A stretch of DNA of 57,822 nucleotides from NCBI GenBank assembly GCA_031289425.1, contig JAITPM010000093.1:1-57822 (forward strand). The letters run 5' to 3'. Below are positions 36,013-46,405 of this stretch, piece after piece. A model generated the notes under the pieces. The model did no database searches. It was not told the origin of the DNA and saw only the letters and a program-made list of their open reading frames with translations. The translations under genes and the position numbers were made by a program. This DNA is from Fusobacteriaceae bacterium (GTDB lineage: Bacteria; Fusobacteriota; Fusobacteriia; Fusobacteriales; Fusobacteriaceae). Position 1 is the first letter of the stretch, and every line of letters starts with the position of its first letter.

Positions 36013-38319
36013 CTAATTTGAAAAAACCAATTTTTCAACATCATCATAAGTTTTTACAAAGTATATTTTCATATTTTTCGATACTTCTTCCGGAATATCC
36101 ACTTCATCTACTCTATTGTCATCCGGCAATATTACCTCATAAATGCCCGCTCTGTGAGCCCCTATCACTTTTTCTTTTACTCCGCCAATTGCAAGAACTT
36201 CTCCCGTTATTGTCAATTCTCCTGTCATTGCTATATCTTGCTTTACTTTTTTCCCGGTCAATACAGATATGATTGTCGTCGCAATAGTTATTCCGGCAGA
36301 AGGGCCATCTTTCGGTGTTGCTCCTTCCGGAAAATGTAAATGTATATTATTTCTTTCGAAAAAATCATCTACTGAAGCCGGATATTTTTGCGGATTTGCC
36401 TTGACATATGTATAAGCAACCTGTGCCGATTCCTTCATTACATTTCCCAAAGTCCCGGTAAGTGACAATTCTCCTTTTCCAGGTATAGCCACACCTTGCA
36501 CTTCTAGGGTAACTCCTCCTACAGCTGTCCAAGCTAGCCCATTTACATTTCCTACTTTAGCTTGTTTTTCTGCCAATTTATCTATTCTAAATTTAGGTTT
36601 TCCTAGATATTTTTCTAAAATCTCATCATTTATTACAATCTTTTGAAGATTATTTTCGACTACGTCCCTAGCCAGTTTCCTGCAAAGAGTTACTATTTCT
36701 CTCTTTAGATTTCTGACCCCTGCTTCTCTTGTATATTCATTTATAATTCTTAAAATCATTGCTTCCGGAATTTCTAGGTCAAGTTTTTCAAGACCATTCT
36801 CCTCTTTAGCTTGTTTTATCAAAAATCTTTGAGCAATATGTAATTTTTCATATTCTGTATAAGATGATAATTCTATGATTTCCATTCTATCAATTAATGG
36901 TTGACTCACATTTCTCAAATCATTAGCTGTCGCTACAAAAAATACTTTGGATAAATCATAAGGAATATCAATATAATGATCATCAAAGGTTTTATTTTGT
37001 TCCGGATCCAGTACTTCCAACATTGCAGATGCCGGATCTCCCTTATAATCATTTGCCATTTTATCTATTTCATCCAGAAGCATTACAGGATTTTTTGTCC
37101 CTGCTTCTTTCATAGCCTTTATTATTTTACCCGGCATAGATCCAATATAGGTTCTTCTATGTCCTCTTATTTCAGCTTCATCTCTGACTCCGCCTAATGA
37201 TACTCTTACAAATTTTCTTCCCATTGCTTCGGCGATAGATTTTACAAGAGATGTCTTCCCTACTCCCGGAGGTCCTGCGAAACATAAAATACTTCCTTTC
37301 ATGGCAGGATTTAATTTCTTGACCGCTAAATAATCCAAGACTCTTTCTTTGGCGTCTTTCAATCCGTAGTGGTCTCTTTCCAATATGCTATTGGCTTTTT
37401 CCAAATTTACTATATCTTTTGTTGTCTTTTCCCAAGGAAGTTCCAATAAAGTCTCGATATAATTTCTGGATACTGTAGATTCAGCAGAATACGGCGGCAT
37501 TTTTGCCAACTTTTTCATTTCTACATCTATTTTGGCTTTGACATCCTTTGGTATTTTTGCTTTTTGCAATTTTTCCAACAAATCCAACATATCGTCATCT
37601 TGCGAATAATCTCCCAGTTCTTCCTTCATAACAGCAATTTTCTCTTTAATATAATATGCCTTTTGAGATTCATTCATTTTAGTTTTGACTTTATCATCTA
37701 TCTTTTTTTCTAATGAAGCTATTTCCATCTCATTAGTCAATAAATTAATTAATTCTTCTCCTCTTTCCTTTATATCAAAAATTTCTAATAATGTTTGTTT
37801 GGCAGTAGCACCTATTGGTAGATTTGATGATATAATATCAAAGGCATTATTAATATCTTTGATTCCCTTTAAATTTACTAATAATTCAGCCGAAATTCTT
37901 CCGGTTAACGTTACATATTTTTCAAAATAACTCATAATTTTTCTATATACTGCTTCTGTTTCTTTACTATTGGCGTTTGTACATTTTATTACTTTATAAG
38001 ACGCTTTGTAGAAAGTATCTTCTAAATCTACTGTCTCGAATTCTATTCTATCCTCGGCTTCTACCAAAACTTTTACAGTATTATTAGGCATTTTGACTAT
38101 TTGAAGTACATTTACAACAACTCCGATATCATAGATATCATTTTTAGAATTTATTCCTTCTTTTAAAGGATCCTTTTGCATACCTAATACCAATCTACTT
38201 TTGTTATTCACTGCTTCATCTAATGTATTTTTACTTTTTACTCTCCCTACATAGATAGGTGTCACAATTCCCGGAAATATCACCACATCTCTAGTAGGTA
38301 AAAAGAATGCTTTTTCCAT
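36013..38319 (-). CDS. lon: ATP-dependent protease Lon
   Basis: 768 residues. Domains in order: LON substrate-binding N-domain (FLPTRDVVIFPG start), helical region, AAA+ module with GPPGVGKTSL and the Ser-Lys protease domain with S674 in DGPSAG and a Lys about 43 residues later. Lon degrades misfolded and regulatory proteins. I chose ATG 38319 because GGAGGG lies upstream; a longer frame to 38343 overlaps clpX. It follows clpX by 10 bp. Confidence 0.96.
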   Translation of the reverse strand: MEKAFFLPTRDVVIFPGIVTPIYVGRVKSKNTLDEAVNNKSRLVLGMQKDPLKEGINSKNDIYDIGVVVNVLQIVKMPNNTVKVLVEAEDRIEFETVDLEDTFYKASYKVIKCTNANSKETEAVYRKIMSYFEKYVTLTGRISAELLVNLKGIKDINNAFDIISSNLPIGATAKQTLLEIFDIKERGEELINLLTNEMEIASLEKKIDDKVKTKMNESQKAYYIKEKIAVMKEELGDYSQDDDMLDLLEKLQKAKIPKDVKAKIDVEMKKLAKMPPYSAESTVSRNYIETLLELPWEKTTKDIVNLEKANSILERDHYGLKDAKERVLDYLAVKKLNPAMKGSILCFAGPPGVGKTSLVKSIAEAMGRKFVRVSLGGVRDEAEIRGHRRTYIGSMPGKIIKAMKEAGTKNPVMLLDEIDKMANDYKGDPASAMLEVLDPEQNKTFDDHYIDIPYDLSKVFFVATANDLRNVSQPLIDRMEIIELSSYTEYEKLHIAQRFLIKQAKEENGLEKLDLEIPEAMILRIINEYTREAGVRNLKREIVTLCRKLARDVVENNLQKIVINDEILEKYLGKPKFRIDKLAEKQAKVGNVNGLAWTAVGGVTLEVQGVAIPGKGELSLTGTLGNVMKESAQVAYTYVKANPQKYPASVDDFFERNNIHLHFPEGATPKDGPSAGITIATTIISVLTGKKVKQDIAMTGELTITGEVLAIGGVKEKVIGAHRAGIYEVILPDDNRVDEVDIPEEVSKNMKIYFVKTYDDVEKLVFSN

Positions 38320-38329
38320 AATTCCCTCC

Positions 38330-39577
38330 CTAGTTCCTTTCAATAATTACATTTTTAGACTCAAGTACCGCATCTTCTCCGACAATAATATTGCTTATTG
38401 TTTTTTCAGATGGTACTTGGTACATGATTTCGTTCATTGTTTGTTCAATTATAGACCTTAATCCTCTAGCACCAATTTTTCTCTCTATTGCTAGTTTTGC
38501 AATTTTTATAAGTGCTTCTTTTGTAAAATCCAATTTTACTCCTTCCATTTCAAACAATTTCTTATATTGTTTTACAATAGAATTCTTAGGTTCTGTTAAA
38601 ATTTGTATCATAGCTTCTTCATCCAGGTTACTCAATGTAGATATAATCGGTAATCTTCCTACTAATTCCGGTATTATTCCTTGTTTTATTAAATCTTCTG
38701 GCAATACCTTTAAAAACGTTTGTCCTATATTTTCATCTACATTAGCAATCACATCAGAACCAAATCCAATATTTTTTCTGTTTGTTCTGGATTTAATAAT
38801 TTTTTCTAATCCTTCAAATGCTCCACCTACTATAAACAAAATATTAGTAGTATTTATTTCTATCAAGTCTTGATTTGGATGTTTTCTTCCACCCTTTGGC
38901 GGCACTTGGGATTTTGTTCCTTCGATTATTTTTAATAGTGCTTGTTGTACACCTTCACCTGATACATCTCTTGTTATAGAAAGATTTTCAGATTTTCTGG
39001 CGATTTTATCTATTTCGTCTATATAGATAATACCTCTTTCAGCTGCTTCCACATCATAATTTGCAGCTTGTAGCAGTCTCACAAGGACATTCTCCACATC
39101 ATCTCCCACATATCCAGCCTCTGTAAGAGTAGTAGCATCAGCTATAGCAAAAGGGACACTCAATGTACGTGCCAACGTTTGTGCTAGCAGTGTTTTTCCT
39201 GAACCGGTAGGTCCTATTAATAAGACATTTGATTTTTGTAATTCTACAGGGTCATTTTTATCATTACCGTTTTTTTTCGCATAATGTAAAATTCTTTTGT
39301 AGTGATTGTACACTGCAACTGATAATACTTTTTTTGTCTCTTCTTGTCCAATAACATATTCATCAAGTTTCTTTTTCATCTCTTTTGGGGTGAGCAATTT
39401 CGTCTTAAACATATCAGAAGTATGACTTCCAGATTCTTCTTCTTTTGACATTTCCAATATATCATAACAACTTTCTATACATCTATCACAAATAAGAGCT
39501 CCGTCTATTCCACTAAATAATTTCGAAACTTCGTTTTCGCTGTTACCGCAAAATGAACATCTCACTTTCTTTACCAT
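38330..39577 (-). CDS. clpX: ATP-dependent Clp protease ATP-binding subunit ClpX
   Basis: 415 residues. N-terminal zinc domain with C7, C10, C30 and C33. AAA+ motifs are [12 protein letters not shown] (Walker A), IIYIDEIDK (Walker B) and the sensor/arginine region VGRLPII. The IGFGSDV segment is the expected ClpP-docking loop. ClpX unfolds substrates and feeds them to ClpP, encoded 15 bp upstream. AAAGGAGAT precedes the ATG. Confidence 0.97.
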   Translation of the reverse strand: MVKKVRCSFCGNSENEVSKLFSGIDGALICDRCIESCYDILEMSKEEESGSHTSDMFKTKLLTPKEMKKKLDEYVIGQEETKKVLSVAVYNHYKRILHYAKKNGNDKNDPVELQKSNVLLIGPTGSGKTLLAQTLARTLSVPFAIADATTLTEAGYVGDDVENVLVRLLQAANYDVEAAERGIIYIDEIDKIARKSENLSITRDVSGEGVQQALLKIIEGTKSQVPPKGGRKHPNQDLIEINTTNILFIVGGAFEGLEKIIKSRTNRKNIGFGSDVIANVDENIGQTFLKVLPEDLIKQGIIPELVGRLPIISTLSNLDEEAMIQILTEPKNSIVKQYKKLFEMEGVKLDFTKEALIKIAKLAIERKIGARGLRSIIEQTMNEIMYQVPSEKTISNIIVGEDAVLESKNVIIERN

Positions 39578-39592
39578 CTTTATTTATCTCCT

Positions 39593-40168
39593 TTATTTCT
39601 TAAATATTTGATCAATTAATCCATAATTTAAAGCCTCTTGCGGAGACATAAAGTTATCTCTTTCAGTATCTTCAATAATTTTCTCAATTGGTTTTCCCGT
39701 TATATCAGATAAAATAATTGATAAATCTCGTTTAATTCTTATAATTTCTTTTGCTTGGATTTCAATATCTGTTGCTTGTCCCTTGGCACCTCCCAAAGGT
39801 TGATGAATCATAATTCTAGAGTGCTCCAAGGCGTATCTTTTGCCTTTACAACCTGCTGCCAATAAAAGTGCCCCCATACTTGCTGCCTGCCCTATACAAA
39901 CAGTTTGTATATTTGGCTTTACATAATTCATTGTATCTAATATTGCCATCCCTGAAGTTATCACTCCACCGGGACTATTAATATACATTACAATATCTTT
40001 TTGAGGATCTTCCGCCTCTAAAAACAAAAGTTGTGCGACTATTGCATTGGCTACAATGTCATCAACTTCTGTCCCCAAAAAAATTATTCTATCCTTTAAC
40101 AATCTAGAATATATATCATAGGCTCTTTCGGATCTTCCATCATTTTCTATTACTGTAGGATTATACAT
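39593..40168 (-). CDS. clpP: ATP-dependent Clp protease proteolytic subunit
   Basis: 191 residues. Serine protease that forms tetradecameric rings. The catalytic Ser is S97 in GQAASMG and the His is H122 in MIHQPLGG; the Asp lies later in the [18 protein letters not shown] region. I chose ATG 40168 because AGAAGGGGG lies upstream; the frame runs on to 40213 but the extra residues do not fit the family. It is encoded between tig and clpX as in many bacteria. Confidence 0.96.
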   Translation of the reverse strand: MYNPTVIENDGRSERAYDIYSRLLKDRIIFLGTEVDDIVANAIVAQLLFLEAEDPQKDIVMYINSPGGVITSGMAILDTMNYVKPNIQTVCIGQAASMGALLLAAGCKGKRYALEHSRIMIHQPLGGAKGQATDIEIQAKEIIRIKRDLSIILSDITGKPIEKIIEDTERDNFMSPQEALNYGLIDQIFKK

Positions 40169-40256
40169 ATATTTCCCCCTTCTTTGTAAGATTTTAAATA
40201 AACAAATTAGCATATAAAAAATTATAAGTTTATTTCTTTATTTAAATAAGTTTTTA

Positions 40257-40278
40257 ACAAGGGGGCGTACCCCCCTGC
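40257..40278. repeat. GC-rich palindrome between tig and clpP
   Basis: AGGGGG...CCCCCT arms around CGTAC give a very GC-rich hairpin in a 121-bp AT-rich gap. It may act as a partial terminator that lowers clpP expression relative to tig, or an mRNA stabiliser. It shares ACAAGGGGGCGT with the element at 28860-28881. Confidence 0.55.
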
Positions 40279-40289
40279 TATTTTAAAAA

Positions 40290-41582
40290 CTATTTTTTTG
40301 CAGAATTAACAACAAAATCCATTGCTTTTTCCAATATTATTTCTGCACTCACAGATTTTTTAAAATTTTCCATATTTCCTTTTTTATTCATTTCTTCTTG
40401 TAGTTTTTCGAGATTGATTCCATAGTATGTCGCTATCTCCGTCATCCTATTAGTTATTTCTTCTTCGTTAGTTTCTATTCCCTCTTTTTTAGCAATGTTT
40501 TCTAGCAATAAATCCGATTTTACCTTCATAGCAGCAATCGGAGCTACTTGTTTTTCCAATTTTGCGATATCCATACCTGTCATTTCCAGATATGTTTCGA
40601 GTTTTATCCCTTGCATAGATAATTGTTGCTCCATTTCTCTTATTCTATTTCCTATTTCATTGGCAATCATAGAAAAAGGTAATTCAATTTTACTACCCGC
40701 AGCAATTTTATCCAATAATTTTATACGGTATTCGTTGTCAATTTTTTTCTCTTCTCTTTTTTGTATTTCATCATTTTTCTTTATTTTTAAATCTTCTAAA
40801 TTTTCATATCCAATTTCTTTGGCCAATTCATCATTCAATTCCGGAACTTTTAATTTTTTTATAGAATTTATTTTTACTTTGAATATTGCAAGTTTATTAG
40901 CCAAATCCTTTTGATGATAATTTTCAGGGAATGTAACATTTACTTCTCCTTCTTGGCCAAATACATACCCCACCAACTGGTCTTCAAAAGTATCTATAAA
41001 CATCTTGGAACCTAATTTTAATATATGGGAATCACTTTTTCCACCTGTAAAAGGTACTCCATCAACGAATCCTTCGAAGGCTATATCTACTGTATCTCCC
41101 AGTTGAGCCTTATAATCTTTTTCTGTACTTTCTAATTGAGATTTACTGTTTACTATCAGTTCTAATTCTTTATTCAAGATTTCATCACTCATTACAAATG
41201 TTCCCTTTTCTGCTTCCAATTCCTTGTATTCTCCTAGTTCGATATCAGGATATACATCTAAGTTAAATATTATATCAATCCCACTTCCTTTAAGATCAGT
41301 TTTCAATTGAGAAATATAAGTTATTGGAACTATTCCTTCTTCTTTTATGACTTGGTCATAATATTTATCCAACATTTTTTCTACAACTTGTCCGATTACC
41401 TTTTCTTTATACTCTTGTTCTATCCTTTCAAAAGGGGCTTTTCCTTTTCTAAATCCTTTTATTTCCACCTTATCCTTCATTTCATTTAAGATTTGCGTTT
41501 TTAATGGAAATACCTCCTCTCCCGTCAAAGCTATAGTAACTTCTACTGCTGAATTTTCTAGTTTTTTAATTTGATGATTCAT
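40290..41582 (-). CDS. tig: Trigger factor chaperone
   Basis: 430 residues, full length. An N-terminal ribosome-binding domain contains KGFRKGKAPFERIEQEY (the GFRxGxxP signature). A central FKBP-type domain (about 150-235) has DTVDIAFEGFVDGVPFTGG. The C-terminal helical chaperone arms complete it. Trigger factor meets nascent chains at the ribosome exit. AAGGAGG precedes the ATG. It starts the tig-clpP-clpX-lon block. Confidence 0.96.
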   Translation of the reverse strand: MNHQIKKLENSAVEVTIALTGEEVFPLKTQILNEMKDKVEIKGFRKGKAPFERIEQEYKEKVIGQVVEKMLDKYYDQVIKEEGIVPITYISQLKTDLKGSGIDIIFNLDVYPDIELGEYKELEAEKGTFVMSDEILNKELELIVNSKSQLESTEKDYKAQLGDTVDIAFEGFVDGVPFTGGKSDSHILKLGSKMFIDTFEDQLVGYVFGQEGEVNVTFPENYHQKDLANKLAIFKVKINSIKKLKVPELNDELAKEIGYENLEDLKIKKNDEIQKREEKKIDNEYRIKLLDKIAAGSKIELPFSMIANEIGNRIREMEQQLSMQGIKLETYLEMTGMDIAKLEKQVAPIAAMKVKSDLLLENIAKKEGIETNEEEITNRMTEIATYYGINLEKLQEEMNKKGNMENFKKSVSAEIILEKAMDFVVNSAKK

Positions 41583-41666
41583 TTTTTATTGTTCCTCCTT
41601 AAGTTTTAATTTGCATATTCTGATACTTCTCTATGCAATTATCTATAAATTAATACTATTACTTAC

Positions 41667-43361
41667 TCATTCTATTATTTTTATATCTTTAACTCTAATT
41701 TGAATAATTTTTTCACCTTTAAACATTGTTTTTTCAGGATAGTATACAATGTCAACTTTCTTATTTTCAATAGTGTTTTTATCTACTTTATGTCCCAAAT
41801 CAAAAGCTACCATATGATATGTCTTATCGTTTTTTAGTATAAATCCATTAAAATGTCTATCGCCTACTCCGAATTTTTTTATGTTTATAATAGTCACACC
41901 TCTATCCCAAAACAAAGGATTAGGGTTTCCCAAACCAAAAGGTGCAATATGATCCAATTCTTTAAATAAATCTTCATTTACATTCTCAACAGAATATTCT
42001 GTATCGATTTTCAATATTATATTATCCTCTTTTGTTTCCAAATTTTCAAGTACTTCTTTAAATTCTTTTTCAATTTCAGGAATTTTTTCTTCTTCTACGA
42101 CAAATCCCGAGGCCAAATCATGCCCGCCAAAACGTATCAGTTTATTTTTCATATTTTCAAATATATTAAAGATACTGATTCCACTGATACTTCTACAAGA
42201 TGCTTTTCCGCATCCATTATTTACAGCTATTAATGTAACCGGAACATTATACTTTATACTGAGTCTGGAAGATACTACCCCAATAACTCCGGGATGCCAT
42301 TTTCTAGAGTATAAGAATACGCTTTTTATTTTTTCTGTTTTCTTTTTATTAATTTTTAAAATCGCATCTTCATAAATTTGTCTTTCCAATTCTCTTCTTA
42401 TTTTATTATTTTTCTTCATTTCCTCTATTATATTACAAATTGTAAAATCATCTTCTTCTATAAAGAAATCCGCACCCATCTTAGATTCTCCTATTCTACC
42501 AAGAGAATTTATGAGAGGCGAGATAAAGTAACTCACATCTGTTGTAGTGATATCTTTATCATTCAATCTCAGATATCTCATAAGATATGTCAATCCCTTT
42601 ATTTTAGTATTTCTTAATCTCTTTAATCCCTCTTTTATTATGATTCTGTTTTCATATATCATAGGAACTACATCAGCTACCGTCCCTATCATCACAATAT
42701 CCATATATTGGTAAATATTTTCTATAGGTAAATCAAATTTTTTATAAATCCCCTGAGCCAGTTTTAGTACTACCCCTGCTCCGGACAAATGTTTAAATTT
42801 GTATGATTCACTAAGTTTAGGGTTCAATAATAATACTTCGTCATCTGCTTTATCTTTTATTGCTTTATGATGATCTGTTATTATAATCTCTACTCCTTGT
42901 TCTTTTGCATAACTTATATCTTCTATTTTATTATATCCGGTATCTACGGTAATTATCAATCTACCATTTTGTTTTTTTATATAGTCTATTGTTTTTTTAT
43001 CCAGTCCATAGCTTTCTTCTGTTCGTTTTGGTATATAATAATCTACATTTCCACCCAAATTTCTCAGAACAATGACCAAAAACGCTGTAGAAGTTATTCC
43101 GTCTACATCATAATCCCCATAGACAAATATTTTTTCATTATTTCGTATTTTTTCAAAAATCATTTCTATAATTTTATCCATTTTTTCAAATTCAAATGGA
43201 TCTCTAAAATTTTCAACTTCCGGGTTTATAAATTCTTTGACATTTTTTTCATCTCTAAATTCTCTATTTATCAATAGAGTCGTGATCAATATACTTTTAG
43301 CCCATTTTTGAGCCTTTTCAGAGATTTCCTTCAAATTCAAAGGATTATATTCCCATTTCAT
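41667..43361 (-). CDS. recJ: Single-stranded-DNA-specific exonuclease RecJ
   Basis: 564 residues. DHH-family nuclease with motif FVYGDYDVDGITS near residue 80, then ITVDTGYNKIE, the DHH itself in ITDHHKA, and DHHA1-domain elements (RFGGHDLASGF). RecJ digests single-stranded DNA 5' to 3' in mismatch and recombination repair. It starts 4 bp after rbfA, with AAAGGAA upstream, so it belongs to the nusA-infB transcript; many low-GC genomes have a different DHH protein (NrnA type) in this position. Confidence 0.93.
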   Translation of the reverse strand: MKWEYNPLNLKEISEKAQKWAKSILITTLLINREFRDEKNVKEFINPEVENFRDPFEFEKMDKIIEMIFEKIRNNEKIFVYGDYDVDGITSTAFLVIVLRNLGGNVDYYIPKRTEESYGLDKKTIDYIKKQNGRLIITVDTGYNKIEDISYAKEQGVEIIITDHHKAIKDKADDEVLLLNPKLSESYKFKHLSGAGVVLKLAQGIYKKFDLPIENIYQYMDIVMIGTVADVVPMIYENRIIIKEGLKRLRNTKIKGLTYLMRYLRLNDKDITTTDVSYFISPLINSLGRIGESKMGADFFIEEDDFTICNIIEEMKKNNKIRRELERQIYEDAILKINKKKTEKIKSVFLYSRKWHPGVIGVVSSRLSIKYNVPVTLIAVNNGCGKASCRSISGISIFNIFENMKNKLIRFGGHDLASGFVVEEEKIPEIEKEFKEVLENLETKEDNIILKIDTEYSVENVNEDLFKELDHIAPFGLGNPNPLFWDRGVTIINIKKFGVGDRHFNGFILKNDKTYHMVAFDLGHKVDKNTIENKKVDIVYYPEKTMFKGEKIIQIRVKDIKIIE

Positions 43362-43365
43362 TTAA

Positions 43366-43740
43366 TCACTTTCCTTTTATTTCATCCAAGAGTTTATTAA
43401 TTTTAGATGCATACTCCATAGAATCATCTATTTTAACTCTTATTTCAGGTATAAATCTTAAATCCATTCCTTCTGCTATTTTTTTTCTTAAAAAACCTTT
43501 TATCTCTTCCAGTCCGATTTGAATTTCTTTTTTATTTTTCTCCGCTGTTTCTGGGTCAGATGCTTCATTGGTATTCAATACACTAAAAAAAACATCAGCA
43601 AATTTCAAATCGTCTGTTACATTCACTTTTGTGACAGAAACTATTCCTTTTATTTTAGGGTTTTTTACTTCTGATAAAAGAAGGTTAGAAACAATTCTGA
43701 TTATTTCCTTTTCAATGCTCACCAATCTTTCTCTTTTCAT
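43366..43740 (-). CDS. rbfA: Ribosome-binding factor A
   Basis: 124 residues. RbfA helps mature the 30S subunit and its 16S 5' end. The KH-like fold is recognisable from RLVSIEKEIIRIVSNLL, VTKVNVTDDLKFADVFFSV and RFIPEIRVKIDDSMEYASKIN. GGAGG precedes the ATG. It lies 24 bp after infB in the standard infB-rbfA order. Confidence 0.94.
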   Translation of the reverse strand: MKRERLVSIEKEIIRIVSNLLLSEVKNPKIKGIVSVTKVNVTDDLKFADVFFSVLNTNEASDPETAEKNKKEIQIGLEEIKGFLRKKIAEGMDLRFIPEIRVKIDDSMEYASKINKLLDEIKGK

Positions 43741-43764
43741 GGTTCCTCCATTCTAATCATTATA

Positions 43765-46389
43765 CTATTTCAATACACGTTTTATTTCTTCGATTTCAAA
43801 ATTTTCTACTATATCTCCTTCTTTGATGTCATTAAAATTTTCTATTCCCAATCCACATTCTTGCCCGGCAGTTACTTCTTTGACATCATCTTTATATCTT
43901 TTTAGAGACGATAATTTCCCCTCATATACGATTATTCCGTTACGTAATATTCTTACACTACAAGAAACTTTTACTTTTCCGTCTACCACGATACAACCTG
44001 CTATATTCCCAACCTTTGATACTTTAAACACTTTTTTTATCTCTATTCTTCCGAGATATATTTCTTTGAACTCAGGATCTAACATTCCCGATAATGCTTT
44101 TTCGATATCTTCTGTTATATGATAGATTATATTAGATGTTCTGATTTCTACTCCGGATAATTCTGCTTCTTTTATTGCTTTTGTCGTAGGTCTGATATGA
44201 AATCCTATTATTATAGCATTAGAAGCACTTGCTAATTTTACATCACTTTCTGTAATCGCACCGGATGCAGCTTGTATAATTCTCACTACTACTTCATTAT
44301 TAGATAATTTCTCTAAAGATTCCCGCAAAGCGTCCACAGACCCCTTTGAATCTGCACGTAATACTAAATTGAGCTCTTTTATATTTTCATGTTCGAATTG
44401 ATCCGAAAGAGATTCCAAAGAAACATTTTTTCTCTTAGTTTCCTTCATTTTTCTTTCTTTAGCCATCTCTTCTACCATTCTTTTAGCATGTTGTTCATTT
44501 TTTATTACATATAATATTTCTCCGGCTTCCGGCACTTGATTAAATCCGATTATTTCCACCGGCTGAGATACTCCTACTATATCTATTCTTTCTCCCTTAT
44601 CATTTATGAGAGCCCTGACTTTACCGTGAACCTCTCCGGCTACTATAACATCTCCTATTTTTAATTGCCCTTCTTGTATTATCAAATCTACAATCGGACC
44701 AACTTTTGTATCCAAACGTGATTCCAATACGACTCCCTTTGCTCTTTTTTTATGGTTGGCCTTTAATTCTAATATTTCAGCTGTTATTAATATTGTATCC
44801 AACAAACTATCCAGATTCATTCTTTTTTTAGCAGAAATTTCTACAAATTCTGTATCTCCACCCCATTCTATTGAGACAAGTCCATGTTCCATAAGTCCTT
44901 GTTTTACCTTCATGGGATTTGCATCCGGTTTATCTATTTTATTTACTGCTACGACTATCGGAACATTAGCTGCTCTGGCATGAGAAATAGCTTCTACAGT
45001 CTGAGGCATAACACCGTCATCTGCTGCCACTACCAATATAGCAATATCTGTCACTTGAGCTCCTCTGGCTCTCATATCTGTAAAGGCTTCATGTCCTGGT
45101 GTATCTACAAAAGTTATTGATTTTCCATCTTTTATTACTTGATAAGCACCTATTTTTTGAGTGATTCCACCGGCTTCTCCATCTACCACATTAGATGATC
45201 TTATAGCATCCAATAATGATGTTTTCCCATGATCGACATGTCCCATTATTGTTATTATCGGAGGCCTCTCCTCCAGGTCTTCTTTCTTATCATCTATTTC
45301 AAGATCAAATTTTTCACCAAATTCTAATACTTGTTCTTCTTCTTGTTCTACGAGCACATTATATTTTTCGCCTAGTTCAGCAGCTAATTCAATAGAAACA
45401 GGGCTATTTATAGTTAACATTTGTCCCTTTAAAAATAACTTTTTTATTAAATCTCCTGAACTCACACCTATTTTTTCTGCAAATTCCCCCAATGTTATTT
45501 CCCCTCTGATCTTGATAAGCTTTATCCCATCTTCTTCTATTATTTCGGTTGCATTGGTACTTGCAGTTTTCATTGTAAAGTCGCTTCTTTTACCTTTTTT
45601 CTTTCTGTTCTTTTCTTTTTTACCTACACTGAAAGGAACCTTTGAGGAAATATTTTCAAAAGCAACTTCTGTTTCATCTTTTTCATTTGGGTCTCCAAAA
45701 ACTAAATTATCTGTAAAGTTTTCTTCTCCTTCATCCCATTTATCTTTAGCTCGTTTTTTTAACTTTCCTTTTTCGACAAAACTATTTTCTTTTCCTTCTT
45801 TTTGCGACTTTCCTTTATCAAATTTTAATTTTTTATTAACATCTTTTTCAGAATCTATTTCAGTTTCTTTTTCTCTATTTTTTTCTATGTTATTCTCTTT
45901 GTCTGATTTGATTTCATTCTCTCCTAATTGCTTTTCTTTGTTTATTTCTAAACTTTTTTCTATTGTTCCTTTTTCTTTTATTTTTTCTTCTTTTATTTTT
46001 TCTTCTTTTATTCTTTCTTCTTTTATTCTTTCTTCTTTTATTCTTTCTTCTTCTCTTTCTTCTTCTCTTTCTTCTTTTTCTATTTTTCCATCTTTATTTT
46101 TTTCTTCTCTATTTTTTTCTTCTCTATTTCTTTCTTCTCTATTTTTTTCTTTTTCCGATATTATTTGATTTTTATTTTCTCCAATATTTTCTACTTTCCC
46201 ATTAGTTTTAGATTTATTGGAATTATTAAGGTTATTTAAAGTTTGTTTTATTTTTTCTACGTCTGATTCTTCAATTCCGGAGAGATGTGATGAAAATTCC
46301 AATTGAAATTCTTCTCTCAATAAACTTATTAATTCTCTACTACTCATATTATATTGCTTCGCTAATTCATATACTTTAACTTTTTTCAT
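43765..46389 (-). CDS. infB: Translation initiation factor IF-2
   Basis: 874 residues. An N-terminal IF2-N helix domain (about 1-50) is followed by a very charged linker (about 55-290) that contains KEERI/KEEKI pentapeptides (about 83-140). Then come the second IF2-N domain (about 292-350) and the G domain with GHVDHGKTS (383-391), DTPGHEAF and NKID, and the C-terminal domains that bind fMet-tRNA. I chose ATG 46389 with AGAGG 5 bp upstream; a GTG at 46395 overlaps that site. Linkers of IF-2 are often charged, but the strict period here is unusual. Confidence 0.96.
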   Translation of the reverse strand: MKKVKVYELAKQYNMSSRELISLLREEFQLEFSSHLSGIEESDVEKIKQTLNNLNNSNKSKTNGKVENIGENKNQIISEKEKNREERNREEKNREEKNKDGKIEKEEREEEREEERIKEERIKEERIKEEKIKEEKIKEKGTIEKSLEINKEKQLGENEIKSDKENNIEKNREKETEIDSEKDVNKKLKFDKGKSQKEGKENSFVEKGKLKKRAKDKWDEGEENFTDNLVFGDPNEKDETEVAFENISSKVPFSVGKKEKNRKKKGKRSDFTMKTASTNATEIIEEDGIKLIKIRGEITLGEFAEKIGVSSGDLIKKLFLKGQMLTINSPVSIELAAELGEKYNVLVEQEEEQVLEFGEKFDLEIDDKKEDLEERPPIITIMGHVDHGKTSLLDAIRSSNVVDGEAGGITQKIGAYQVIKDGKSITFVDTPGHEAFTDMRARGAQVTDIAILVVAADDGVMPQTVEAISHARAANVPIVVAVNKIDKPDANPMKVKQGLMEHGLVSIEWGGDTEFVEISAKKRMNLDSLLDTILITAEILELKANHKKRAKGVVLESRLDTKVGPIVDLIIQEGQLKIGDVIVAGEVHGKVRALINDKGERIDIVGVSQPVEIIGFNQVPEAGEILYVIKNEQHAKRMVEEMAKERKMKETKRKNVSLESLSDQFEHENIKELNLVLRADSKGSVDALRESLEKLSNNEVVVRIIQAASGAITESDVKLASASNAIIIGFHIRPTTKAIKEAELSGVEIRTSNIIYHITEDIEKALSGMLDPEFKEIYLGRIEIKKVFKVSKVGNIAGCIVVDGKVKVSCSVRILRNGIIVYEGKLSSLKRYKDDVKEVTAGQECGLGIENFNDIKEGDIVENFEIEEIKRVLK
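45970..46143 (-). repeat. 15-bp tandem repeat in infB (KEERI/KEEKI pentapeptides)
   Basis: In-frame units of 15 bp, TTCTTCTTTTATTCT on the plus strand, differ from the pepF/nusA unit only in the last two bases. They encode the variable linker of IF-2. Flanking degenerate units read NREEK and REEEx. Confidence 0.85.
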
Positions 46390-46405
46390 AGTCACCTCTT
46401 CTAAT